Assembly: GCA_959026725.1 (NCBI GenBank)
Contig: CAUFMG010000001.1
Span: forward strand, 247,910 to 311,909
Direction: 5' to 3'
DNA from: an uncultured Collinsella sp.
GTDB taxonomy: Bacteria > Actinomycetota > Coriobacteriia > Coriobacteriales > Coriobacteriaceae
Length of the DNA: 64,000 nt
Part shown: one piece after another, positions 1 through 11,960 of the stretch
Layout: the number at the start of each line of letters is the position of its first letter
How positions within the stretch are numbered: position 1 is the stretch's first letter
Made by a program: the position numbers and the translations under genes
The notes under the pieces: generated by a model
Told to the model about the DNA's origin: nothing
Database searches by the model: none
Seen by the model: only the letters and a program-made list of their open reading frames with translations

Positions 1-94
1 TCGCAAACCCGACACGGGTGAGATCTCCGCCTGATTGACCCTGCGCAGCAGTCCGAAGCGAAAGACGCGAGTCCTCAGACCGCTCCGGTAAAAT
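1..94. other. Window-edge sequence, no gene called
   Basis: The first bases could be the last ten codons of a plus-strand gene ending in a TGA at 32-34, but that is too short to support. The rest, up to the hairpin at 95, shows no recognisable gene or RNA. Confidence 0.3.
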
Positions 95-122
95 GAGGGC
101 CGCGACGGTTACCGCGGCCCTC
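95..122. terminator. Hairpin terminator, probably for the sortase-tail fragment
   Basis: GAGGGCCGCG and its complement form a GC-rich hairpin of about ten base pairs, 34 bases after the stop of the minus-strand fragment at 156. On the minus strand it is followed by a short ATTTTA run, so it is a plausible but weak intrinsic terminator. Confidence 0.55.
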
Positions 123-155
123 TTGGGAAACGTGTGCGATTGTCAATCGCTCGCG

Positions 156-461
156 CTAGTCTTCCTTGCGGCGGAAACGAGCAAGGAAGACTCCGATTGC
201 GGCGATCGCGGCACCCAGGCCGCCGATCGCGGCGACGGTCGCCACCGTTTGATCACCGGTGCTCGCAAGTGAGTTAGCGGACTTGCCACCCTGAGCCTTG
301 TCACCAGCGGGCTTTCCCGCCTGGGCGCCATCGTTCGAACCGCCGGATGTCTGCCCACCGTTGCCGGAACCCTGATTGCCACCGGACGCACAAAGCCCCT
401 TCTGCAGCACACGGCACAACCAAGTCACCGCAGACCGGGGCGGGGGAGCCGAGTTTCCCAC
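156..461 (-). pseudogene. C-terminal fragment of a sortase-anchored surface protein
   Basis: The reading frame ends in a textbook cell-wall sorting signal: a Gly/Asn/Ser-rich spacer, the motif LASTGD (an LPXTG/LAXTG-type sortase site), a hydrophobic stretch of about 22 residues and the charged tail RFRRKED. There is no signal peptide and no upstream domain. The frame opens from a GTG inside a large inverted repeat (435-515), and carB ends at 530. The 5' part of the gene therefore seems to be missing, which makes this a remnant rather than a working gene. The true left edge of the remnant cannot be placed. An assembly join or a real deletion would look the same. Confidence 0.6.
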
Positions 462-515
462 TGAGCGACTCTGCTTGCAGCCGGAGCGAAGGGGGAAACT
501 CGGCCCCCGCCCCGG
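435..515. repeat. Long inverted repeat between carB and the sortase-tail remnant
   Basis: Arms 435-459 and 493-515 pair over 23 bases with a single 2-base bulge, around a 33-base loop. The arms combine a G/C run with GAGTTTCCC. It lies 15 bases after the carB stop and could stop transcription, although no T-run follows on the minus strand. Confidence 0.7.
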
Positions 516-529
516 CCGGACAGGTCACC

Positions 530-3844
<3,315 letters not shown>

Positions 3845-3845
3845 G

Positions 3846-5291
3846 TTAGTTCTCCTCGGTCTCGGTCGCAGCGGAACCATTGTCGGCAAAGTTCCAGCCC
3901 TGCAGGCGGTCCTTCGCGGTGTCGATGTCCAGGTAGTTCTCCTCGCCGTCCATGAGTCGCGTAAAGGCAGTAAAGAGATAGTGGGCATCGGTGGGTCCGG
4001 GCGAGGCCTCGGGGTGGTACTGCACCGAGAAGCACGGCGCGTCGAGCAGCTGGATGCCCTCGGCGGTGCCGTCGTTGAGGTTCACATGCGTCAGGCGAAT
4101 GCGGCCGAAGCGCTCGTTCATCACGACTGGCGCGATGCCGCGGCGCACCCAGACGCGCAGATCCCCATCGGCCGCATGCTCGGTCTCGCCGCCGGAAAGC
4201 TCGGGGACAAGCTTGCCCAAGCTGGGGAACAGCAGACCAAAGCCATGGTTTTGCGCGGTAATCTCCACGCGACGGCTTACCAGGTTCATGACCGGCTGGT
4301 TGCCACCGCGGTGACCGAACTTAAGCTTTTCCATCTGAGCGCCGCAGGCCAGGTTGATCATCTGGTGACCAAGACAAATACCAAAGACCGGCACCTTGCC
4401 GATCAGCTGCTGCACCTGCTCGTAGGTCTCCACCACGGCGTCGGGGTCGCCGGGACCATTGGACAAAAAGACACCGTCGGGATTCATGTCGAGCACCTGC
4501 TGGGCGGGCGTATCCCACGGCACGACGGTAAGGTCGCAGCCGGCGCGGACCAGACCCTCCAGAATGCCGCGCTTCACACCGCAGTCGTAGGCGACCACTT
4601 TGTGACGGGCAGGAGCGGCAGCCGTAAGCGCAAAGTCATGCGTGGCAGGCAGGTCGGCGGCCACAAACTCGTGAGGTACGGGGCAACTTACGGTCTTGAC
4701 CAGGTTCTCGCCTACCAGCGTGGGCGCTGCGGCCAGACGCTCGGCAAGCTCGTCGACATCGAAGATCTCGGTCGAGATAATGCCCATCTTGGAGCCGTTG
4801 TCGCGCAGGTGGCGCACCAGGGCGCGGGTGTCGACGCCCTCGATAGCGACGATGCCGTGTGCACGCAGGTACTCCGGCACGCTGACGGCCGAGCGCCAGT
4901 TAGAAGGCGTGGCGCACATGTCGCGAACGATCATGCCGCGCATAGCCGGAGCGCTCGCAGGGCGCACGGCGTCGCCGGGGAAGGCCGACTGGACGTCGGT
5001 CTCGTCGATACCGTAGTTGCCGATCTGCGGATAGGTCATGGTTACGATTTGGCCGGCATAACTCGGGTCGGTCATGACCTCAAAGTAGCCCTCGAGCGAG
5101 GTGTTGAAGCAGACTTCGCCGGTCGCGGTGCCCTCGGCGCCGCATGCACGTCCATAAAAAATGGTCCCATCCTCAAGATACAGGATGCAGGGACCGCAGG
5201 TGCCCTTGCTGGTTTTGGCCAGCATGCGCTGGCAAAGCTCGCTGGGCGCGAAGGTGCGGGCGGCAGCGCCCGCGGTATGGTTGTTCGCCAT
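3846..5291 (-). CDS. carA: Carbamoyl-phosphate synthase small (glutaminase) subunit
   Basis: The class I glutamine amidotransferase subunit that releases ammonia for CarB. The catalytic Cys is in GICLGHQ and the His/Glu pair in HPEASPGP. At 481 residues it is about 100 longer than most CarA proteins: about 40 extra residues follow NHGFG (roughly residues 357-398), and there is a C-terminal tail after the amidotransferase fold. Start ATG at 5289-5291, preceded by AAGGAG. That SD is the 3' strand of a PyrR-type hairpin (5298-5328), so translation is probably repressed by PyrR and uridine nucleotides. Operon with carB. Confidence 0.95.
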   Translation of the reverse strand: MANNHTAGAAARTFAPSELCQRMLAKTSKGTCGPCILYLEDGTIFYGRACGAEGTATGEVCFNTSLEGYFEVMTDPSYAGQIVTMTYPQIGNYGIDETDVQSAFPGDAVRPASAPAMRGMIVRDMCATPSNWRSAVSVPEYLRAHGIVAIEGVDTRALVRHLRDNGSKMGIISTEIFDVDELAERLAAAPTLVGENLVKTVSCPVPHEFVAADLPATHDFALTAAAPARHKVVAYDCGVKRGILEGLVRAGCDLTVVPWDTPAQQVLDMNPDGVFLSNGPGDPDAVVETYEQVQQLIGKVPVFGICLGHQMINLACGAQMEKLKFGHRGGNQPVMNLVSRRVEITAQNHGFGLLFPSLGKLVPELSGGETEHAADGDLRVWVRRGIAPVVMNERFGRIRLTHVNLNDGTAEGIQLLDAPCFSVQYHPEASPGPTDAHYLFTAFTRLMDGEENYLDIDTAKDRLQGWNFADNGSAATETEEN

Positions 5292-5297
5292 AATTCT

Positions 5298-5328
5298 CCT
5301 TCCCGGTCTCACAGGACCGGCTTAAAGG
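5298..5328 (-). promoter_or_regulatory. PyrR-binding RNA element overlapping the carA ribosome-binding site
   Basis: On the mRNA the element reads CCTTTAAG, then the hairpin CCGGTCCTGTGAGACCGG, then GAAGGAG. This matches the known PyrR anti-antiterminator stem-loop: a conserved lower stem CCTT/AAGG, and an upper stem with a GTCC..GAGAC loop. The lower stem sequesters the carA SD and no terminator lies between it and carA. That favours translational repression, as described for mycobacterial pyr leaders. PyrR itself is not encoded in this window. Confidence 0.75.
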
Positions 5329-5451
5329 TGTGTAGTTAGGCCTCGCGGTATTGTAACCGCAAGCATGCCTCATGGCGTTAATTTCATCGAAATGTTTACG
5401 AAATGATAATTATGACTTTCTATGCATAATGATTTCTCTGGGACGGGGATT

Positions 5452-5492
5452 AAAAAATCATCCCGCGGGGCTTATGGCTCACGCGGGATGAT
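5452..5492 (-). terminator. Intrinsic terminator after the 321-residue membrane protein
   Basis: A perfect stem ATCATCCCGCG with its complement, around a 15-base loop, is followed on the minus strand by six T residues. It lies directly after the stop at 5499. Confidence 0.9.
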
Positions 5493-5498
5493 GGCGTC

Positions 5499-6464
5499 TT
5501 ACTTTTTCTTGTCCTGTTCCAGCAGTTCGGACGGTGTGCGATCGGGCTTGCCGCCGCGGAAAATCTCGCGGCCATGCAGACGATGCTCCAGGTCACGCTC
5601 GGCCTTTTCCTCGTCAATCTTGGTCTGGCTCACCACCGGATCCTCAATCAACGACGACACCGAGTTCACCTGCTTCTGAATGCGCTCGGCGATGGTGTCA
5701 TCCATACTCACGATGCGCATCTTCCAGTCGATACTCGTGGCGTTGGATGAGCTCTTGGTCCACACGAACGTCAAAATGGCGCTCTGGTGGCCCCGCGCGG
5801 GGAACATGCCAAAGAAGGAATCGTGCTGAATGTTGCTATCCTCGTCGATATAGGCGTGAACGTTATACACCACGCGGTCGATCTTATCGTTGAGCAACGC
5901 GTTGGTCGCAAGCGCCGCGGCCTGAATCTGCCCGTTGGACAGCAGCTCGAGCTCGTTGGCAGACGATGTGTCCAACACCGTCACCTCGACCGTGCCCGTG
6001 CGTTCATCGGCTTCATCGACGGTAAAGTCGAGCGGGAACTGCGTAAAGCCGTTGCCCCATTCAAGTCCACCCTTGAGCGCGGTCGAAACGGTATCGACCG
6101 AAACGCTCTCGGACAGGTTGGCGGTATTCAGACGGCGCATCACGCCGTAGCCGATCTGCATGCCCACGATCAGCACCAAAATACCGATGACCACGGCCAT
6201 CGCGGTCTTCGTAATGGTATGGCTCACCTGCGAGCCCGAAGGATCGTCCTCGGACAGCGGGTCGATATGTTTTGCCTGGCTCGCGCGGTCCTCGCTGCGC
6301 AGCTGCGCTAGCGCCGCTTTGTCACCGCGCTTGGCCGCGGCCTCCTTCTCACGCATGCGCTCAGTTCGCTTTTTGGCAAGCGTCGGATCCAAGACGCCGG
6401 ATGCATCGATTTCGGAGAATAACTCCGTCACTTCTTCCGGAGTCAAAGGGTTCTTGTCAGCCAT
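5499..6464 (-). CDS. Membrane-anchored protein of unknown function
   Basis: Not a family I can name. The 321 residues fall into a charged, Glu/Lys/Arg-rich cytoplasmic part (1-85, probably helical or coiled coil), one membrane segment (about 88-110, AMAVVIGILVLIVGMQIGYG), an extracytoplasmic domain of about 170 residues, and a charged Lys-rich tail. The topology (single pass, N-in) is inferred. The ATG at 6464 has AGGAAG seven bases upstream and lies 19 bases after the ABC transporter stop, so the two are probably co-transcribed. A link to export is possible but unproven. Confidence 0.8.
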   Translation of the reverse strand: MADKNPLTPEEVTELFSEIDASGVLDPTLAKKRTERMREKEAAAKRGDKAALAQLRSEDRASQAKHIDPLSEDDPSGSQVSHTITKTAMAVVIGILVLIVGMQIGYGVMRRLNTANLSESVSVDTVSTALKGGLEWGNGFTQFPLDFTVDEADERTGTVEVTVLDTSSANELELLSNGQIQAAALATNALLNDKIDRVVYNVHAYIDEDSNIQHDSFFGMFPARGHQSAILTFVWTKSSSNATSIDWKMRIVSMDDTIAERIQKQVNSVSSLIEDPVVSQTKIDEEKAERDLEHRLHGREIFRGGKPDRTPSELLEQDKKK

Positions 6465-6483
6465 AAACTTCCTGTCATATCAA

Positions 6484-8355
6484 TCAGTCGAGCTCGTGCG
6501 CACGCGCACCTTCGAACTGCATTCGATAGTAACGGGCATAGGTGCCGCCACGGGCGAGAAGCTCCTCGTGCGTGCCACGCTCCACAACGCGACCATGCTC
6601 AACGGTCGCAATCTCATCGGCATGCTTAATGGTAGAAAGGCGGTGGGCGATGATAATCGTGGTGCGGCCGCGTGCCAGCTCTTCGAGCGACGCCTGCACC
6701 GCCTCCTCGCTCTCGTTATCCAAAGCACTCGTCGCCTCGTCCAAAATCAGGATCTTGGGGTTCTTGAGAAACACGCGCGCGATGGCAACGCGCTGCTTCT
6801 GTCCGCCCGAAAGACGGCTGCCGCGCTCGCCCACGACCGTGTCATAGCCCTGTGGAAGCGACTCGATAAAGGCATCGATGTTGGCGCGACGGGCCGCCTC
6901 GGCGATCTCTTCCGCCGTAGCGCCCGGCTTGCCGTAGGCGATGTTCTCGCCAATCGTACCGTCAAACAGATAGACATCCTGCTGCACCAGGCCGATGGCG
7001 CGACGCAGGCTCTGCTGCGTCACATCACGCACGTCCTGGCCGTCGATGCTAATGGATCCGGCAGCCACGTCATAAAAGCGCGGCAACAGCGAACAGGTCG
7101 TGGACTTGCCACCGCCCGAAGGGCCAACCAAAGCGATGGTCTGCCCGGGCTTGATGGACAGATCCATATGGTCGATAACGGGACGCTCGTCGGCATCGCC
7201 CTCGCCCAGCTCAACGTCCTCGTAGTTAAAGCACACGTCGTGATACTCCACGGCGCCGGCAGTCACCTGCAGATCCGTGGCGCCCGGCTTGTCCTGGATA
7301 TCCGGCGCGGTCGAGAGCACCTCGTCCATACGCTTAAAGCCGGCGATAGCCTTCTGATACGTTTCGGCCGAATTGACGAGCGTCTCAAGCGGCGTGCAGA
7401 ACAGCGAAATATAGAGTGCAAAGGTCGCCATATCGACCGCCTGCAGCTGTCCCTGGGCGACCAGCCAGCCGCCCAGCAGCACCACGATCACATAGAGCAC
7501 ACCCGAGAGCAGGCCATACGTCGCGGTATAGACGCCCATGGCGTGATACATGTTCTCCTTGGACGAAAGATAGCGATTGTTTGAGGCGCGGAACTTGAAG
7601 CGTTCGGTCTCCTCATTGGCAAAGCTCTTGACCACACGCATGCCCGCCAGCGAATCCTGCAGCTGCGCATTGATGCCGCTGATTTTTTTGCGGTTGTCGC
7701 TAAAGACCTCGCGCATGCGCATGTTCTGCCAAAACATGATGACCGCAAACGCCGCCGTCACCACGGCCATGGCGAGCGCCAGCACCGGGGCAATGGTAAA
7801 GAGGATCACAAATGAGCCGATGATCTCGATGCCGCAGATGATGATCCACTCGGGCACGTGGTGCGCCGCCTCGCAGATATCGAACAGGTCGTTGACCACG
7901 CGGCTCATCATGTCGCCCGAGCTGTTGCGGTCGAAGTATGCAAAGCTAAAGCGCTCATACTGGTCGAACAGGTCCTCGCGCATTTTGGACTCCATACGCG
8001 CGCCCATCACGTGACCCCAATAGCTCACAAAATAGCGGCAGGCGCAGCGGACGGCATACATCAGCACCAAGCCCACCGCGATCATGCCGAGTGCCTGCAT
8101 AATGGCAGCCTGACCCTGAGTAAATAGCCCACCGGTCAAATTGCGCAGAATAATGGGGAACGCCAGGTCAATGGCGGCAAGCACCAGAGCACAAACAGTA
8201 TCAGCAACAAAAAGCCCCATCTGGGGCTTGTAATAAGACAAAAACCTCTTCAGCATAATCACCTTACGCGGTTTTACCAAACCGCGTTTCGTCTCGACGC
8301 TGCAAGTGCTCCATTTGGACAATCTGGCCTTCAATCGTCGGTCGCGTATATCCAT
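6484..8355 (-). CDS. ABC exporter, fused membrane and ATPase domains
   Basis: A half-transporter of the MsbA/LmrA/YfiBC type: six membrane helices (ABC type 1), then an ATPase domain with Walker A GPSGGGKST, signature LSGGQKQR, Walker B ILILDEATSALD and the switch His in AHRLST. It probably works as a homodimer exporting a lipid, drug or peptide. Two starts compete. ATG 8355 has a very strong GAGGAGGG eight bases upstream but adds a basic 33-residue leader. ATG 8256 (MLKRFLSYYKPQ) gives the usual family start with a weaker AAGGTGAT. A 14-bp inverted repeat flanks the first start. No regulator gene is next to it. Confidence 0.9.
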   Translation of the reverse strand: MDIRDRRLKARLSKWSTCSVETKRGLVKPRKVIMLKRFLSYYKPQMGLFVADTVCALVLAAIDLAFPIILRNLTGGLFTQGQAAIMQALGMIAVGLVLMYAVRCACRYFVSYWGHVMGARMESKMREDLFDQYERFSFAYFDRNSSGDMMSRVVNDLFDICEAAHHVPEWIIICGIEIIGSFVILFTIAPVLALAMAVVTAAFAVIMFWQNMRMREVFSDNRKKISGINAQLQDSLAGMRVVKSFANEETERFKFRASNNRYLSSKENMYHAMGVYTATYGLLSGVLYVIVVLLGGWLVAQGQLQAVDMATFALYISLFCTPLETLVNSAETYQKAIAGFKRMDEVLSTAPDIQDKPGATDLQVTAGAVEYHDVCFNYEDVELGEGDADERPVIDHMDLSIKPGQTIALVGPSGGGKSTTCSLLPRFYDVAAGSISIDGQDVRDVTQQSLRRAIGLVQQDVYLFDGTIGENIAYGKPGATAEEIAEAARRANIDAFIESLPQGYDTVVGERGSRLSGGQKQRVAIARVFLKNPKILILDEATSALDNESEEAVQASLEELARGRTTIIIAHRLSTIKHADEIATVEHGRVVERGTHEELLARGGTYARYYRMQFEGARAHELD

Positions 8356-8401
8356 ACGCTTCCCTCCTCTTTTAGGCCACCTTGTCTCAAATGGAGCACT
8401 T
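8304..8401 (-). promoter_or_regulatory. 14-bp inverted repeat enclosing the transporter start
   Basis: AAGTGCTCCATTTG at 8304-8317 is the exact complement of CAAATGGAGCACTT at 8388-8401. The pair encloses the SD and ATG of the first transporter start, so it could act as two operator half-sites or as an mRNA stem around the ribosome-binding site. Confidence 0.5.
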
Positions 8402-8440
8402 TCGCTGACTTACACAAACCTGCGGGATCATCCCCGCTCG

Positions 8441-9136
8441 TTAAAGCTCGGCCCCGCCTAGTCGGTGCGCGATGCTGTCGCAGGCAAGCGCGCCTACGAC
8501 GGTCTTGGCGTCTTCGATCTTGCCGTCGAGCACGGCGTCGATCAGCTCGTGCAGCGGCACCAGGTCCACGTTGACAAACTCGTCATCATCGGGGTTGGGC
8601 GCATCAAACTCGAGCTTGGTAGCCAAGTAGATGTGGATGATCTCATCGCAAAAACCGCAGGACGTGACAATCGACGTCAAAAAGCGAATACGACCAGCCT
8701 TAAAGCCCGTCTCCTCATGCAGTTCGCGCTTGGCGCAATCGAGCGGGTCCTCGCCCGGGTCGAGCTTGCCGGCAGGAATCTCGACCGTCACGCGGTCGAT
8801 GGCGGTGCGGTACTGACGCACCAGTACGATCTTGCCGCTCTCGGTCAGTGCCACAACGGCCGCCGCACCCGGATGGCGAACGATATCGCGGGCGCTGCGG
8901 TGACCGTTGGGCAGCTCAACCTCAAGACGGTGGACGTCGAGAATCTTGCCCTTCCAGGCGCACTCCTCCGAAAGAATCTTCTCGTGCAGCTCGGCATCGT
9001 GCGGGTCGTCGTCGCCCAGCACCAGTGCCGGCTCGTCAGCGACCTCGCCACCAGGCTCGCCCTCGGCGTGCCCATACATGCGGCTGTCCTCTTCGACGAT
9101 CTGCGCGTCCACGAGCTCTTCGTTCTTCTCGTCCAT
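8441..9136 (-). CDS. Nudix hydrolase, ADP-ribose pyrophosphatase type
   Basis: Hydrolyses a nucleoside diphosphate linked to another moiety, most likely ADP-ribose to AMP and ribose 5-phosphate. The Nudix box is complete: the segment from GKLDPGED to REL-HEE-TG fits GX5EX7REUXEEXGU at about residues 128-150. The preceding beta-strands (ILDVHRLEVELPNGH, VRHPGAAAVVAL) are typical of the NudF/YqkG group. The first 50 residues are acidic and not part of the fold. I chose the ATG at 9134-9136 because AGAGGA lies nine bases upstream; an ATG nine bases earlier sits too close to that SD. It follows purD by 21 bases and is probably in its operon. Confidence 0.9.
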   Translation of the reverse strand: MDEKNEELVDAQIVEEDSRMYGHAEGEPGGEVADEPALVLGDDDPHDAELHEKILSEECAWKGKILDVHRLEVELPNGHRSARDIVRHPGAAAVVALTESGKIVLVRQYRTAIDRVTVEIPAGKLDPGEDPLDCAKRELHEETGFKAGRIRFLTSIVTSCGFCDEIIHIYLATKLEFDAPNPDDDEFVNVDLVPLHELIDAVLDGKIEDAKTVVGALACDSIAHRLGGAEL

Positions 9137-9157
9137 CCGTCTCATTCCTCTCGGATT

Positions 9158-10462
9158 TTAGGCATCCCAGGCGTCGCGGCCGCGCAGCGCGCGCAGGCCG
9201 ATGTCGTGACGCAGGGTCTTGCCCTCAAAATCAATCTTCTCGCAGGCCTCGTAGGCAAGGTTGCGAGCGTTCTCGAACGTGTCGCCCAGAGCGGTCACGG
9301 CAAGCACGCGGCCACCATTGGTCACGAGCTGGCCGTCCACCACGGCGGTGCCCGCGTGGTACACGGTCACGTTCTCCATGGCCTCGGCATCGGCGATACC
9401 GGTGATGACCTTGCCCTTCTCGTAGCTGCCGGGATAGCCCGCGCTCGTCAGGACAACGGCCACGGCCCACTCGTCACGCCAGTCGAGCTCAATCTGATCG
9501 AGCTCGCAGTTGGCACAAGCCAGCATGACCTCGACCAGGTCGTTCTTAAGGCGCGGCAGCACGACCTGCGTCTCGGGGTCGCCAAAGCGGGCATTGAACT
9601 CCAGCACCTTGGGGCCGGCAGGCGTGAGCATAAAGCCGCCGTACAGGCAGCCGCGGTAGTCGATACCCTCGACAGCGAGCTCGGCCACGGTCTGCTCCAT
9701 GACCTTCACCATCGTGGCGTGCTCCTCGTCAGTCACGATGGGCACCGGGCTGTAGACGCCCATGCCACCGGTGTTGGGGCCCTTGTCGCCCTCGAGCGCG
9801 CGCTTGTGGTCCTGCGAGGTGGCCATGGGGCGCACGGTCTTGCCGTCGGTAAAGGCCAACAGCGAGCACTCGGGGCCGACCAGCATCTCCTCAATGACAA
9901 CGGTGTTGCCGGCATCGCCAAAGGTGCCGCCAAAACACTCGCGCACGGCCTCCTCGGCCTGCGCAAGCTCGGTTGCCACGATAACGCCCTTGCCCGCGGC
10001 AAGGCCGTCGGCCTTGACGACCAGCGGGGCGCCCTGCTCGCGCACGTAGGCAAGAGCCGAAGCCTCGTCGGTAAACGAGCCGTAGGCCGCCGTAGGGATA
10101 CCGGCGCGCTCCATGAGCTGCTTGGAGAACAGCTTGGAGCCCTCCATCTGGGCGCCCTCGGCACCCGGGCCAAAGCAGGGAATACCCGCCGCGCGCACGG
10201 CGTCGGCCACGCCCGCCACGAGCGGAGCCTCGGGGCCAATTACCACAAGTCCGCATCCGTGGCTCTGCGCAAACGCCGCCACGGCCGCAGGATCGCAGTC
10301 GTCGAGAACAACGTTCTCGCCGCAGCTCGCGGTGCCGCCGTTGCCCGGCGCAATGTAGAGCTTGCCGGCGCGCGGTGATGCTGCGAGCTTGGCTGCCAAA
10401 GCATGCTCACGGCCGCCGCTGCCCAACAACAGGATGTCGATGGTTTGAGTGTCCGCCTTCAA
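9158..10462 (-). CDS. purD: Phosphoribosylamine-glycine ligase (GAR synthetase)
   Basis: Second step of purine synthesis: joins glycine to phosphoribosylamine with ATP. An ATP-grasp enzyme of 434 residues with the N-terminal GSGGREHALA nucleotide-binding turn, HKRALEGDKGPNTGGMG and the metal-site region VLEFNARFGDPETQ. The frame stays open well upstream, but the only well-placed initiation signal is AGGAGG before the TTG at 10460-10462, giving LKADTQTIDILLLGSGGREH. Other purine genes (purA next door, purB and purC across the origin) are scattered rather than in one operon. Confidence 0.94.
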   Translation of the reverse strand: MKADTQTIDILLLGSGGREHALAAKLAASPRAGKLYIAPGNGGTASCGENVVLDDCDPAAVAAFAQSHGCGLVVIGPEAPLVAGVADAVRAAGIPCFGPGAEGAQMEGSKLFSKQLMERAGIPTAAYGSFTDEASALAYVREQGAPLVVKADGLAAGKGVIVATELAQAEEAVRECFGGTFGDAGNTVVIEEMLVGPECSLLAFTDGKTVRPMATSQDHKRALEGDKGPNTGGMGVYSPVPIVTDEEHATMVKVMEQTVAELAVEGIDYRGCLYGGFMLTPAGPKVLEFNARFGDPETQVVLPRLKNDLVEVMLACANCELDQIELDWRDEWAVAVVLTSAGYPGSYEKGKVITGIADAEAMENVTVYHAGTAVVDGQLVTNGGRVLAVTALGDTFENARNLAYEACEKIDFEGKTLRHDIGLRALRGRDAWDA

Positions 10463-10516
10463 GGGTGCCTCCTCTATGGATGAACGGCCCGCTCCGCGCG
10501 AGCCCTTTGCAAGCAA

Positions 10517-10558
10517 ATATACCCCTCGGCCGCCCGTCCGGGCTGCAAAGGGGTATAT
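10517..10558 (-). terminator. Hairpin between purA and purD
   Basis: ATATACCCCT and AGGGGTATAT pair around a GC-rich loop 22 bases after the purA stop. On the minus strand the stem ends in ATATTTG. It probably ends purA transcription, with purD initiated separately. Confidence 0.6.
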
Positions 10559-10580
10559 CGCAATAACCAAATAGTCCCGA

Positions 10581-11867
10581 TTACTTCCAGAATCGGTTGA
10601 TGATCTGCTCGCGACCAGCGCCAACGCCAATGAACGTCACGCGGGTGTGTGCCAGATCCTCGATAAACGCCACGTAGTCCTGAGCCTCCTGCGGCAGCTC
10701 GTCAAAGCTGCGGCAACCGGTGATGTCGCACTTCCAGCCAGGGAGCTCCTCGTAGATGGGCTTGGCATGCTCAAAGCGCACCTGATGCTCGGGCACGCTC
10801 GTGTAGCGCTCGCCATCGACGTCGTAGGCCACGCACACCTTGATGGTGTCGAAGGCCGAAAGCACGTCGAGCTTGGTCACGGCGATGTCGGTGAGGCCGT
10901 TGACGCGCGAAGCATAGTTGGCGATAGGGCCGTCAAACCAGCCGCAACGACGACGACGACCGGTGGTCACGCCGTACTCATAGCCCTCCTCGGTCAGCGT
11001 GTGGCCGGCCTCGGACTCATAGGAAAGCTCGGTGGGCATGGGGCCCGAACCGACGCGGGTGATATAGGCCTTCATGACGCCCAGCACGCGGTCGACGTTC
11101 TTCATGCCCACGCCGGAGCCGGTGATGGCGCCGCCGGCGGTGCAGTTGGAAGACGTCACGTACGGATAGGTTCCGTGGTCGATGTCGAGCAGCGTCGCCT
11201 GGGCGCCTTCAAACAGCAGGTTCTTGCCCTCATCGATCATGTTGTTGAGCAGCAGGCTCGTCTCGGTGATGTAGGGACGCAGGCTCTCGGCCATCGGCAG
11301 GTACTCGTCGCAAATCTGGTCCACGGTGTAGGTGGGCAGGTTGTAGATGAGCTCGAGCTCGGGGTTCACGCGGGCGAGAGCGGTCTCCAACTTGTCGCGG
11401 AACAGCGTCTCGTCCAGCATGTCCTGCATGCGCAGGCCAATGCGGGCCATCTTGTCCTGATAGCACGGACCAATGCCGCGCTTGGTGGTACCGATGTTCT
11501 TCTTGCCGAGCTTCTGCTCAAAGGCGCCATCCAGATCGATGTGGTACGGCATGATGACATGCGCGTTGCCGCTAATCTTGAGGTTCTTGGTGGTGATGCC
11601 GTCGGCCTCGAACATGTCGATCTCCTCAAGGACAACCTTGGGGTTGACGACGCAGCCGTTACCGATCACCGACACGTGGTCGGAATACATGATGCCGGAG
11701 GGCACCTGGTGCAGGCCGTACTTTTTGCCGTTGACGACGATGGTGTGGCCGGCGTTGTTGCCGCCCGAATAGCGCACGACGGCATCAAAGTCGCCGGCGA
11801 CCAGGTCGCAGATCTTACCCTTGCCCTCATCGCCCCACTGGGCACCGACCAAAACGGTTGACGGCAT
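10581..11867 (-). CDS. purA: Adenylosuccinate synthetase
   Basis: Converts IMP and aspartate to adenylosuccinate with GTP, the first committed step to AMP. Its 428 residues show the GTP-binding GAQWGDEGKGK at the N terminus, NAGHTIV, the IMP-binding GTTKRGIGPCYQDK region, and VTTGRRRRCGWFD. Length matches the family. It appears monocistronic: a hairpin follows and dnaB ends 93 bases upstream. Confidence 0.97.
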   Translation of the reverse strand: MPSTVLVGAQWGDEGKGKICDLVAGDFDAVVRYSGGNNAGHTIVVNGKKYGLHQVPSGIMYSDHVSVIGNGCVVNPKVVLEEIDMFEADGITTKNLKISGNAHVIMPYHIDLDGAFEQKLGKKNIGTTKRGIGPCYQDKMARIGLRMQDMLDETLFRDKLETALARVNPELELIYNLPTYTVDQICDEYLPMAESLRPYITETSLLLNNMIDEGKNLLFEGAQATLLDIDHGTYPYVTSSNCTAGGAITGSGVGMKNVDRVLGVMKAYITRVGSGPMPTELSYESEAGHTLTEEGYEYGVTTGRRRRCGWFDGPIANYASRVNGLTDIAVTKLDVLSAFDTIKVCVAYDVDGERYTSVPEHQVRFEHAKPIYEELPGWKCDITGCRSFDELPQEAQDYVAFIEDLAHTRVTFIGVGAGREQIINRFWK

Positions 11868-11960
11868 GTTTACTCCTCACATTCATGGACTGTCTACGCG
11901 CCATGCCGGCACGCAGAAGCACAAAACATTCCCAGTATACCCGTGCAACGGGCGCCTGTC

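Noticed and set aside
8465..10378. 637-codon plus-strand frame opposite the Nudix gene and purD
   Set aside because: Composition is typical of a reverse-frame shadow and it spans two real genes.
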